Of a DNA stretch of 64,000 nt, positions 1-7,490 are shown piece after piece (the stretch's first letter is position 1; the number at the start of each line of letters is the position of its first letter). The DNA lies in assembly GCF_001425355.1 (NCBI RefSeq), contig NZ_LMQN01000019.1:1-64000 (forward strand), given 5' to 3'. The DNA is from Chryseobacterium sp. Leaf405. GTDB lineage: Bacteria > Bacteroidota > Bacteroidia > Flavobacteriales > Weeksellaceae. The position numbers were made by a program, and so were the translations under genes. Under the pieces are notes generated by a model. That model had not been told where the DNA came from. It ran no database searches and worked only from the letters and a program-made list of their open reading frames with translations.

Positions 1-1006
1 AGGCGGAGATTTAATAGAAGAAATCGGAGGAAGCTATAAAATTTATGCCCAGGAAGGCTACGAAATTACTTCAGGAAAAGAAATTGTTTTTAATGCTAAC
101 AACGGAGTAAAGTATGCAGAACCTGTAAACCCTCCTGAAGTAGAGGATAAAGAGGATAAAAAATGTTATTGTAATAGGGATTTTACAGAAAACGAAATTA
201 AAACAATTATTCAGACATTGCGAGAAACTGAAAAAATAAAGATCACATCTTTATTTTACGATGAAAACTGCCCATTACCTGAATCCGAAAAAACTTATAA
301 AAGACTATGTGATGAACTTAACGATACAATGAAAAAACATAATATCAATACGTGTATTAGAAAAATTCATTTTTTAGCACAATCATATCATGAGTCATCC
401 AGATATGGTACTACGTTAGAATATTCCTCTGGTAAAAGATATAATCCAGGAAATCATAGTGATGCCAAGAGTATGGAGCATAATATAGATGGAGATGGTC
501 CTAGATACAAAGGTCGAGGGATCATCCAATTAACTTGGAGGAAAACTCAAAAAAAGTATCTCTTTTATATATTAGAAAAAGAACCACAATTATTAAATAA
601 TAAAAAGATAGACGAACTGTTTGATAGAAAGCCCCTCTACAAAGAAAAGTATATTTATTATAAGGATAAAGTAGATAGTAGTGGTAAAAAAATATTAAAC
701 AAAAATGGGAAACCGATTAAAGAGAAAGTTATAGAAATGGTTGATGTTGATTCCGCATCACTTATTGCAAGTAATTTGCATTTTGCTTTTGGCTCAGCTG
801 GATGGTATTGGGAAAATATTGGAAAAACGGTACCGACAGGGGAGAATATTAACTTAGTTGCTGATACAGATGATGTTTTAAGAGTGTCACAATGTATAAA
901 TGGAAAAGTAAAAACCCCTTATGGACTTAAAGAACGAAAAGAATTTACAAGAAATTTAAAAATATTATTTAAATATGACGAAGAATGTATCTCTAAGAAA
1001 AAGTAA
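1..1006 (+). CDS. T6SS-associated GH19-like cell-wall hydrolase (5' end outside window)
   Basis: The frame is open from the first full codon at base 2, so this is the 3' part of a longer gene; the internal TTG at 218 is not a convincing start. The N-terminal part is a short beta-rich stretch (about 2-120) and an acidic linker, followed by a Cys pair (CYC). From about 330 it carries GH19 chitinase/lysozyme-like signatures: AQSYHESSRYG, TLEYSSGKRYNPG and GDGPRYKGRGIIQLTW. The Glu of YHES and the Glu of TLEYS are the likely catalytic pair by family analogy. GH19 enzymes cleave chitin or peptidoglycan glycan chains. Next to VgrG fragments it is best read as an antibacterial T6SS effector. The effector role is inferred; the fold assignment is fairly secure. 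Confidence 0.8.
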   Translation, partial: GGDLIEEIGGSYKIYAQEGYEITSGKEIVFNANNGVKYAEPVNPPEVEDKEDKKCYCNRDFTENEIKTIIQTLRETEKIKITSLFYDENCPLPESEKTYKRLCDELNDTMKKHNINTCIRKIHFLAQSYHESSRYGTTLEYSSGKRYNPGNHSDAKSMEHNIDGDGPRYKGRGIIQLTWRKTQKKYLFYILEKEPQLLNNKKIDELFDRKPLYKEKYIYYKDKVDSSGKKILNKNGKPIKEKVIEMVDVDSASLIASNLHFAFGSAGWYWENIGKTVPTGENINLVADTDDVLRVSQCINGKVKTPYGLKERKEFTRNLKILFKYDEECISKKK

Positions 1007-1514
1007 AACTATTTTATTTTTGTTTTTTTTTATATTAAATAGTGCACAATATAAAGTAATTGCCAAAGTAGATTTGAATTTAGATAAAATAAACGACAAT
1101 GTTTATAAGGATTCTATTAGTAATAATTTTATTTTTGAATATGGAAAATTAAATCACAAAAAAAAAAATGATTCTATATTCTTTTTCTCAAACTATAACA
1201 AAGAAGCTGGTAGTGTAAATTTTAAAATAATAAAAAATATTATTACTGTTAAATTCACATATGCACCCAAGTATCTTGACCATGATTTGTTAACTTTTAC
1301 CTACGACAAACAAAAAAAAGACTGGTTCTTGTCAAATCTTTTGAGTTATAGAACTGATGCTTTGAGTGAAAGATTAATGACTGAAAAATGTCATTATAAA
1401 GTCCCAAAGAAATTAGATTTTTCTTTTAAAAAAAATAGGTTTGATGATATACAGGAAAAAATAATTGATAACAGAAAATATTTATCCAAATGTTCAAAAA
1501 ATTACCTTGAATAA
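975..1514 (+). CDS. Small secreted protein, candidate immunity to the GH19-like effector
   Basis: A 179-residue protein whose ATG lies 32 bases inside the upstream hydrolase gene, which indicates translational coupling. The N-terminus has basic residues and then a hydrophobic stretch (TILFLFFFILN), consistent with a signal peptide or anchor. The rest is Lys/Asn-rich and shows no family I recognise. Immunity proteins against peptidoglycan-degrading effectors usually act in the periplasm, which fits an exported product encoded directly behind the effector. Function is inferred from position only. The DNA is very A+T-rich compared with the housekeeping genes to the right. Confidence 0.6.
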   Translation: MTKNVSLRKSKTILFLFFFILNSAQYKVIAKVDLNLDKINDNVYKDSISNNFIFEYGKLNHKKKNDSIFFFSNYNKEAGSVNFKIIKNIITVKFTYAPKYLDHDLLTFTYDKQKKDWFLSNLLSYRTDALSERLMTEKCHYKVPKKLDFSFKKNRFDDIQEKIIDNRKYLSKCSKNYLE

Positions 1515-1572
1515 AAGGATTTTATTATGGGTATAAATATCTAAAATGTAAAAAGTTATGTTTTTTCCATAA

Positions 1573-1854
1573 AATCAATTTAAAGAAGAAAAAGGCAATA
1601 GGACAAAGGAAATGGGAGATACAGCAGCGAGAGATTCAACAACATTTATTTATCATATTAAAAAAGATAGAAAATATTTTTAAAAAAATCCTAATGATTT
1701 TCCTAATTATAAAAAAGGTGATTTTTTAACACCAAAGACGGTTTGGAAAATAGTTCAAGATTCTCCGAAAAATGAAATCCATCCTGTATATATACTTGAA
1801 AAAGAAAAAAATAATGAAAAAAATTGTTCTTTCATTGTGTATTTTTATTATTGA
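1573..1854 (+). pseudogene. Nonsense-interrupted remnant, possible effector C-terminus
   Basis: One frame runs through this stretch, interrupted only by an in-frame TAA at 1681-1683. The part before it includes MGDTAARDSTTFIYHIK. The part after it includes FPNYKKGDFLTPKTVW and ends by overlapping the start of the next lipoprotein remnant. I do not recognise the family. Its position, before a broken lipoprotein and between effector units, suggests the tail of a displaced toxin whose immunity gene followed it. No usable start codon lies at its 5' end. Confidence 0.45.
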
Positions 1855-2452
1855 TTAATTGTCAAAAAAAGAAAGTCAGTATTAAATTATTAGATTATTT
1901 TGATATCAGTTGGTCATCATATTCCACTGTTTCTGGAATGGAATCTGGATAGTGAGACCTTCGCTGAAATGATTCTATTTTCTATTATAATCACAAAATG
2001 TATAAAAATGGAAAAATGTACTATTTAGGTGATTCATTAAAAAATAATGAGATAATTAAAAAGTACAATCTAAAAATAATAGAAAACTCATTTTTTTTTG
2101 GATATACCACAAATAATTATAAAGATCATTTTTCATATGAGGATATTTTTTTTAATAAAACAATCACTTGTGATTCTGGATATGTGACAACTTTAAAGTC
2201 TAAAAAAAATGATATTTATCAATTTATTGACTTAAAGAATAATCCAATGCTATTACAAGTATATTCTAAAGGAAAACGTACAAATTCAATATTGAAAAAA
2301 AACATCCAGAGGAAAATAATAAATATGGAAATGGAAGATCTAAATCTCTTTTGTATGATGTAGACAAAGATGGAGAAGAAGAATTTTTAGTGATTTTTGA
2401 CAATTCTATTGATTATGTTCTGTATGCACAAGTTTATAAGATTATCTGGTAG
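1814..2452 (+). pseudogene. Frameshifted lipoprotein, probable decayed immunity gene
   Basis: It starts with ATG at 1814 (MKKIVLSLCIF). A one-base shift near 1848 is needed to reach LLINCQKKK, a clear lipobox with Cys. Reading continues to about 1950, where stops appear, resumes from about 1990 (MYKNGKMYYLGDSLKNNEII), and shifts frame again near 2330 to end in DVDKDGEEEFLVIF with a stop at 2450-2452. At least three frame disruptions make it non-functional. A lipoprotein directly behind a toxin remnant is the usual layout of a periplasmic immunity gene; that role is inferred. Confidence 0.6.
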
Positions 2453-3054
2453 TTTATTTATATTTTCATTTTATCCCTGAAATTGGCGAAGAAGTGTTGG
2501 TTGGTTTTGAATCCAATAATGCCGAAAAACCTTTTGTGATGGGAACGCATTATAATGGGAAGGAAACGAGCGGGTATCATACTGCAGGAAATGACAAAAA
2601 AGCAATTCATACAAGATCGGGAACAAAGATTATCTTAAATGATGCAGAGGGTTCGGTTTTTATAGATGATCCAAGTGGGAATACGTATCTGATGGATGGA
2701 CAGGGGAATATTAATGTGAATGCGCCGAAGAATATGGCGTTTACGGCGGGAGAGAACATAAGTATGACAGCAGGAATGAATATCACTTCAAGTGCCGGAA
2801 TGAATATTTCTGAAACGGCAGGAGCAAGTCACAGTAGTTTTGCGGGTGGAATGATGATCCAGAATGCGACACTCGATTATATGCTTAACGCGACTAATAT
2901 TGTGAAAATAGCAAGCGAAAATTATTCTTATGAAGCAAATGACATTCATAAAAATGCAATAGAAACTATAGATATTTCTGCAGGAAAGGATTATATTCAA
3001 AATAGTGAAACAACCATACATAATCTTTCAGGAGAGAAAGGTCATAATGCATAA
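2440..3054 (+). pseudogene. Orphan VgrG C-terminal tip fragment (TssI-like)
   Basis: The frame is open from 2440, but VgrG homology begins near 2461 (IPEIGEEVLVGFE). It continues through AEKPFVMGTHYNGKE, HTRSGTKIILNDAEGS and DPSGNTYLMDGQGN into a beta-helical repeat region (GENISMTAGMNITSSAGMNIS). These match the corresponding segments of the complete vgrG at 46224-48155. The gp27-like N-terminal half and a convincing start are missing. It stands 10 bases before an intact effector gene. It may be a dead cassette or a recombination donor that can be joined to a full vgrG; the second is inference. It has a diverged second copy at 5582-6200. Confidence 0.85.
2461..2866 (+). repeat. Direct repeat, copy 1 (vgrG 3' segment)
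   Basis: Long runs are shared with 5641-6012, for example around GCCGAAAAACCTTTTGTGATG and AATTCATACAAGATCGGGAA. Identity is high at nucleotide level, with small indels and loss of one beta-helix repeat in the second copy. Direct copies like these could support recombination that deletes or swaps the cargo genes between them. Confidence 0.8.
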
Positions 3055-3064
3055 ATTATAAAGT

Positions 3065-4219
3065 ATGGAGCCAACAAATAAATCTGGACAGATTCGAGTT
3101 TTTACCAAAAATATTATTGGTAAAGCTAAAGAGGAAATACTCGAAGAAAGCAAACAGACTAAAAATAATGCAGGGCTAAGACATATCCAAAATGGCAAAA
3201 CTAATGGAGTAAATCATGGAGCAAATCACGTAAGAAAGATATCTTTAGAATTAAGGGTTTTGAAAGTTGAAGGTCCTTTTGATGAAAAGAATAAGAAAGT
3301 TCAAATAATTGAAAAAGATAAATGGTATACTTATAAAGCTACTAAATTCAATAGAGAACCTACAAAGAATGAACTACAGAATTTACGATGGGGAATAAAG
3401 TATGATGACGATAAAATAAAAGAGTTGAAAGAAGTTTCATGTAAAGGTTACAGGGATATAACTCATAAAGTCTTAGATAATAATAGTGCATCTAAACTTA
3501 CTATTTACTCTTTTTTTAAAGCTCCAAATCAAGATGTAAATACCTGGGCGAATTTAAAAAAATGTACATGTAATTGTTTAAATCCTAAAGAAAATTTTCC
3601 CTATACAGAAAATACATTTAATAAAATTAAAGAAATAGCCACTTTAATTAATTACTATTCAAGTAAATATTCTGTGCCTGCGGTAGCAATTGCAGGATCA
3701 ATTGCTGACGAATACAATATTATAAATGAAAGTGATAGTGGAAAATTTATAAATTGGTTACAGGATGATATAGTAATAAATTTTATGCCCAATTTTGCGA
3801 TCGAGTTTGATGTTTATATAGGTGGCACTTCAAAACTAAACAATGCAACAAAACATGATTTAGGTATTGGAAATATTAAACTTGAAACAGCCAAAAAATT
3901 ATATGATCAATATAAAACAGAATTTAAAAGAAATGATTTGAATTATAAAGATATTGTTAGCTATATACAGTCAAATGAAGGAACAGTTCATTTAGCCACT
4001 TTAGTAATTAGAAAAGCGCAAGGGTTATTTGAAAAATATGTTTCAGAATATTGTAATTGTAAAAAAGAAGCTGTTTATGTAACATATTACAAGCAAGGAG
4101 ATTTATACTTGAAGAAATTCTTAGCGGCAAAAAAAAATAATCCCAAACATAAGATATTGCCAGGTGAGGGTTGCAGAGTTAGTTTACAAAGAGAAAAAAT
4201 TATTAATTCTTTGACTTAG
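3065..4219 (+). CDS. Predicted T6SS effector with Ig-like N-terminus and lytic-transglycosylase-like C-terminus
   Basis: A 384-residue protein. Residues about 60-150 (LRVLKVEGPF, WYTYKATKFNREPTKNELQNLRWGIKYDD) look like the beta-sandwich adaptor seen at the start of Chryseobacterium T6SS cargo. A Cys cluster (KCTCNC, about 167-171) leads into an alpha-helical domain. There, AIAGSIADEYN (Glu216) followed by DLGIGNIKLETA (about 265-276) resembles the catalytic Glu and GLMQI..TA motifs of SLT/goose-type lysozymes. A muramidase acting on peptidoglycan is therefore likely but unproven. It sits between an orphan VgrG tip and two membrane proteins that could confer immunity. Confidence 0.6.
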   Translation: MEPTNKSGQIRVFTKNIIGKAKEEILEESKQTKNNAGLRHIQNGKTNGVNHGANHVRKISLELRVLKVEGPFDEKNKKVQIIEKDKWYTYKATKFNREPTKNELQNLRWGIKYDDDKIKELKEVSCKGYRDITHKVLDNNSASKLTIYSFFKAPNQDVNTWANLKKCTCNCLNPKENFPYTENTFNKIKEIATLINYYSSKYSVPAVAIAGSIADEYNIINESDSGKFINWLQDDIVINFMPNFAIEFDVYIGGTSKLNNATKHDLGIGNIKLETAKKLYDQYKTEFKRNDLNYKDIVSYIQSNEGTVHLATLVIRKAQGLFEKYVSEYCNCKKEAVYVTYYKQGDLYLKKFLAAKKNNPKHKILPGEGCRVSLQREKIINSLT

Positions 4220-4232
4220 ATTAAAACGAATT

Positions 4233-4592
4233 ATGCGAAATTTTATAATTTATTCCATATTAATACACATCATATCTTTTTTATTTTTTTCATATAATAA
4301 AAAAAAGCACCCTTTTTTTCTTGTATTTATTAATATTTTTATTTTAACTCTAATTCTCATTTCATTAGTTTTTATTGTCAAATCAGAGATTGAGATATTA
4401 TCTACTTTGTTTATATGCATATATATAATTGGTCTCAATCTCTTAAATTATTTGATCATTAAAAATAAAATAGTTAAAAATAGCTATTTGAAATTTAGTT
4501 TAATTTTTTATCTCCTTTCAAGTCTTTGGTTTTTTCTATTATCTTTTATAGTTGTTATCATAGGCATATTGACAGGAGTTTCCGGTTTATGA
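4233..4592 (+). CDS. Four-helix membrane protein, candidate immunity factor
   Basis: A 119-residue, very hydrophobic protein with about four transmembrane segments (for example FLVFINIFILTLILISLVFIV and FSLIFYLLSSLWFFLLSFIVV). It starts 14 bases after the muramidase-like gene, and its TGA overlaps the ATG of the next gene (ATGA at 4589-4592), indicating co-translation. Small integral membrane proteins behind cell-wall effectors are common immunity candidates. The family is not recognised. Confidence 0.55.
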   Translation: MRNFIIYSILIHIISFLFFSYNKKKHPFFLVFINIFILTLILISLVFIVKSEIEILSTLFICIYIIGLNLLNYLIIKNKIVKNSYLKFSLIFYLLSSLWFFLLSFIVVIIGILTGVSGL

Positions 4593-4986
4593 AAGAAATG
4601 AAATATTTGAAATTTTTTGGATTAAGTATTTTTTATTTATGGATACCATTTGCGATTTCTTTTTTATCAATGATTTCATTTTCAAATGAACAATTATCTA
4701 AGTGCTTAGAATGCTCATATTTTAAAGAGATACTTTTCTTATCATCACTTGTATTTATAACTAATTTTTTACTTGTTTTTCTATTAAACAAAATGAAACT
4801 TAATAAGTTTTATTTTCAGTTATAATAACATTATTTATTGTTGTTTTTACTTTTTCAAATAATTTAAGCGTATTTCAAGATCGGGTTTCTTCTTGGTCTT
4901 CTTACAATTTGTCTGAGGAAATAATATCAACTTTATTTCAGTCTTATATTTATTTAATAATTGGAGGAATTATCATTTTTTCTTAA
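4589..4986 (+). pseudogene. Frameshifted membrane protein behind the muramidase-like effector
   Basis: It starts at the ATG that overlaps the preceding stop (MKEMKYLKFFGLSIFYLW). The first frame stops at 4825 after MKLNKFYFQL. A second frame from 4810 continues with LFSVIITLFIVVFTFSNNLSVF and ends at 4984-4986 after YLIIGGIIIFS. Joining the two frames gives one protein of about 130 residues with four transmembrane segments. A one-base indel near 4808-4815 is the simplest explanation. It may be a second immunity or accessory gene. Confidence 0.55.
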
Positions 4987-5061
4987 ACAAAAAGATCTAC
5001 AGTATTCTAATATAAACCCATTAATTCTAAATTTAGAACCAATGTTCATTTTCACCCTTAA

Positions 5062-5334
5062 ATTTTGGAAGAAGTTCTGGATGGTTTTGATCACGATTAT
5101 TTCTGGGATAGTAATGGAAATGATGATATGTCTAGTAAAGCATTAGGTGCTATTATAATATTAATAAATTCATTACAAGAACAATTTCCTAACATAAATG
5201 TACTAGGAGGACATCAGGAATGGAAAAATAATGTAGGAGAACGAGATGCCCAAGAAGAATATGGGATGAATTATATAAGATTTTTACGTCAAAAGTTAAA
5301 CATGAAATCACCTAAAGAAACTGGACATGGTTAA
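5062..5334 (+). pseudogene. C-terminal remnant of an amidase-like effector
   Basis: The frame opens after a TAA at 5059-5061 and has only a TTG (5065) as a start. The peptide contains LINSLQEQFPNINVLGGHQEW, then ERDAQEEYGMNYIRFLRQKLN. This resembles the C-terminal half of N-acetylmuramoyl-L-alanine amidase domains, where a helix is followed by V.GH..W and a substrate-binding segment. The N-terminal half with the zinc ligands is missing. It is probably the tail of a displaced effector; the amidase assignment is moderate. Confidence 0.45.
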
Positions 5335-5567
5335 AAAAAATAATTTTAATTACAATATTAATAATTCTGATTAGGCTATTTGGAGGTATATATGAAGATG
5401 ATGAATTTGGTGAAAAAAATAGTCAGACGTGGAAATGGTATTTTTATTCTCCAAGAGGTATGAGTGATTTAAAAATAAGTGACATGACAGAAAAGCAAAA
5501 ATATGATCAGCAAATGTATGATCATTATGTTACAAATAGGCTGGTAGCTTTTCCAATTTGGAGATAA
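5327..5567 (+). pseudogene. Small membrane-anchored protein interrupted at an A8 tract, candidate immunity gene
   Basis: The ATG at 5327 overlaps the end of the amidase remnant. After MVKK the eight-A run at 5333-5340 throws reading out of frame. With seven A residues the product would read MVKKIILITILIILIRLFGG, a good signal anchor, then a soluble domain ending MYDHYVTNRLVAFPIWR at 5565-5567, about 79 residues. The rest of the frame is intact. This is either a recent slippage mutation, a sequencing error or a phase-variable tract. Confidence 0.55.
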
Positions 5568-5581
5568 GATAGAAAATAAAT

Positions 5582-6200
5582 TTGAAACACAATCTCAATA
5601 AGACTAAAAGATTAGAAATCCTTTATATTAGCGGAAAAGGTTTTTATTTTATTCCTGAAATCAGTGAAGAAGTGTGGGTTAGTTTTGAATCCATCAATGC
5701 CGAAAAACCTTTTGTGATGGAACGCATTACAATGGCAAGGAAACGAGCGGGTATCACACGGCAGGAAATGACAAAAAAGTAATTCATACAAGATCGGGAA
5801 CGAAGATAATTCTGAATGATGCAGAGGGTTCGGTTTTTATTGAAGATCCGAGTGGGAATACGTATCTGATGGATGGACAGTGAAATATTAATGTGAATGC
5901 GCCGAAGAATAGGACGTTTAAGGCGGGAGAAAACCTTAGTATGATGGCAGGAATGAATATCTCAGAGACAGTGAGCGCAAGTCACAGCAGTTTTGCGGGT
6001 GAAATGATACAAATGCTGTTGAAGATTATTCTTTGATGGCAGTCAATATTATGGAAGTGGCAGAGGGAGAAAGAAAATCCAGAGCTAAAGAGATTAATGA
6101 AAACTCTGGAAAGCATACAACTAACTCTCAAGGCGAAACAAATGTTCATGCTCAGAAAGAGTTGCATAAAAATTCCGGAGAAAAATCTAATTTTAATTAA
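5582..6200 (+). pseudogene. Degenerate second VgrG C-terminal fragment
   Basis: The same VgrG segment as at 2440-3054, starting at GKGFYFIPEISEEVWVSFES. A missing base after PFVM (about 5722) shifts the frame, a TGA replaces a Gly codon near 5881 (after YLMDGQ), and another shift follows FAGEM near 6003. The tail to 6200 is hydrophilic (KEINENSGKHTTNSQGE) and unlike that of copy 1. It cannot produce a functional spike. Together with copy 1 it frames the muramidase and amidase units. Confidence 0.8.
5641..6012 (+). repeat. Direct repeat, copy 2 (vgrG 3' segment)
   Basis: Partner of 2461-2866. Same orientation, about 3.2 kb downstream, enclosing one intact and one broken effector unit. Confidence 0.8.
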
Positions 6201-6274
6201 GCAATTGCAGGTGGAGTATATTGAGAATTTCATAAAAAATCCCCAAACACAGTTCAGGGATTTCAGTTAATTTT

Positions 6275-6670
6275 TTATTTACCGAAGAATATTTTATCCT
6301 GTTTTCGCTGATCGTTATAGATCACCTGAAAATTTACCGGCATATTTTGATAGAGAAGCTTCCAATGTGTAATCTTAGCATGTTTTTTAAAGCTTTCGAA
6401 TGATCTCACAAAAAGATTTTCAATAATATGTTTAACATACGAATCTCCGATTTTATGGATCATATCCATCAGTTTGATATGATGGGCAATGATGCTTACT
6501 TTAGACTCCAATAGAAGTTTTTTTAGATAATTAATTGTTGCTTGAATTACTCCTGCGAAATTATCCTGTACAGATAATTGTGTGATTTCTTGGCGAAGTG
6601 GTGGATAGAAAAATTTTAAATATTCAACAGCTATTTTTTGATTAATAGTTTTCATATTTACATTCATCAT
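6275..6670 (-). CDS. Helical protein, DUF7674-like, paralogue of 6929-7285
   Basis: A 131-residue all-alpha protein without signal peptide or membrane segment. Its centre (VIQATINYLKKLL through KLMDMIHKIGDSYVKHIIENLF) aligns with VINAFTNRIKTMI through KKMNDIYRNGDIMLKYAVECTF in the neighbour, so the two arose by duplication. The pattern resembles DUF7674 from memory; function is unknown. It is transcribed away from the T6SS array and towards it only by convergent end. Confidence 0.5.
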   Translation of the reverse strand: MMNVNMKTINQKIAVEYLKFFYPPLRQEITQLSVQDNFAGVIQATINYLKKLLLESKVSIIAHHIKLMDMIHKIGDSYVKHIIENLFVRSFESFKKHAKITHWKLLYQNMPVNFQVIYNDQRKQDKIFFGK

Positions 6671-6717
6671 AATTAATATTTTTCAGACACAGCTAAGGAT
6701 ACTAAAACTGTACCAAA

Positions 6718-6849
6718 TTATATAATAGCAGCAATAATAAATACACCGATAATCACAGCGATGTGAGTTGCCAAAATTTCTATATTATGTCTGTTTGTAG
6801 TAGTTCTGAAGGTTTTCCAATCGGAAATTTTTCTTATTTTTGTTTTCAT
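6718..6849 (-). CDS. 43-residue single-span membrane peptide
   Basis: A short frame from ATG at 6849 to TAA at 6718-6720. A basic N-terminus (MKTKIRKISDWKTF) precedes one hydrophobic span, HIAVIIGVFIIAAII. It lies between the two DUF7674-like genes on the same strand. The codons look genuine, but nothing besides size, charge layout and position supports a function. Confidence 0.4.
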   Translation of the reverse strand: MKTKIRKISDWKTFRTTTNRHNIEILATHIAVIIGVFIIAAII

Positions 6850-6928
6850 AATGTGTTGATTTTGAATGTGTTTTTATTTTGTTGGATTTTATCATTCCGT
6901 AATGAAATACATTAAAAATGTAATAAAA

Positions 6929-7285
6929 CTATATTCCGTGACTGTAAATCTGTCTTGAATACAATTTTTGCAGATCATTTGAAATATGACTAAAGATCAG
7001 TTTACGATATTCGGGGCTGCAAAAAGTGGTAGAATTGTCCAGAGAATATATGAAAGTACACTCAACCGCGTATTTTAACATAATATCTCCGTTTCGATAA
7101 ATATCATTCATCTTTTTAAGGCTTTTGAATAACAGATTCCGTTCTTTCTGCACAATCATAGTTTTTATCCTATTGGTAAAAGCATTAATTACACTGTAAG
7201 AACTCTGTATTTTCTTTTCTTCTAATTCTTCTTCGATATTGGGAATAATCCCTGAAATTTCCTGAATGGCTTTTAAATAATTCAT
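6929..7285 (-). CDS. Helical protein, DUF7674-like, paralogue of 6275-6670
   Basis: A 118-residue soluble helical protein starting MNYLKAIQEISGIIPN. It is a clear though divergent paralogue of the protein at 6275-6670 over about 60 central residues. It probably heads a small minus-strand unit with the 43-residue membrane peptide and the paralogue. The family name is from memory and the role is unknown. Confidence 0.5.
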   Translation of the reverse strand: MNYLKAIQEISGIIPNIEEELEEKKIQSSYSVINAFTNRIKTMIVQKERNLLFKSLKKMNDIYRNGDIMLKYAVECTFIYSLDNSTTFCSPEYRKLIFSHISNDLQKLYSRQIYSHGI

Positions 7286-7440
7286 TATAATTGTTTTGAA
7301 GGTAATGATGCCAAAAATATTCCGTTAGATTTTTATTTGACGTAATGATTTGGAAATGAGTATTTTGATTTGTTTCTGTTGAGTTTTTATTATTAGAAAT
7401 GATCTCAGATTGATAGGGTTTTTATCAGAATGAAATGCTG

Positions 7441-7469
7441 TTGATTGTTTGAGATTATTAATATCTTTG
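7441..7469 (+). promoter_or_regulatory. Flavobacterial-type promoter for the nucleoid-associated protein gene
   Basis: TTG at 7441-7443 and TATCTTTG at 7462-7469 are 18 bases apart, matching the Bacteroidota -33/-7 form. The ATG follows 21 bases later at 7491. Confidence 0.6.
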
Positions 7470-7490
7470 CAATCCAAAAATATACAAGAG

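Noticed and set aside
218..1006. Hydrolase gene starting at TTG 218
   Set aside because: The frame is open back to base 2 with coherent protein sequence, so the start lies outside the window.
4961..5146. Open frame of 61 codons overlapping the membrane-protein and amidase remnants
   Set aside because: It reads out of frame with the amidase remnant and begins in the shifted end of the membrane gene; its peptide shows no coherent domain.
1..6200. Prophage tail module
   Set aside because: VgrG tips resemble phage tail spikes, but no capsid, terminase, tail-tube or integrase genes are present, and the tips match the T6SS vgrG at 46224.
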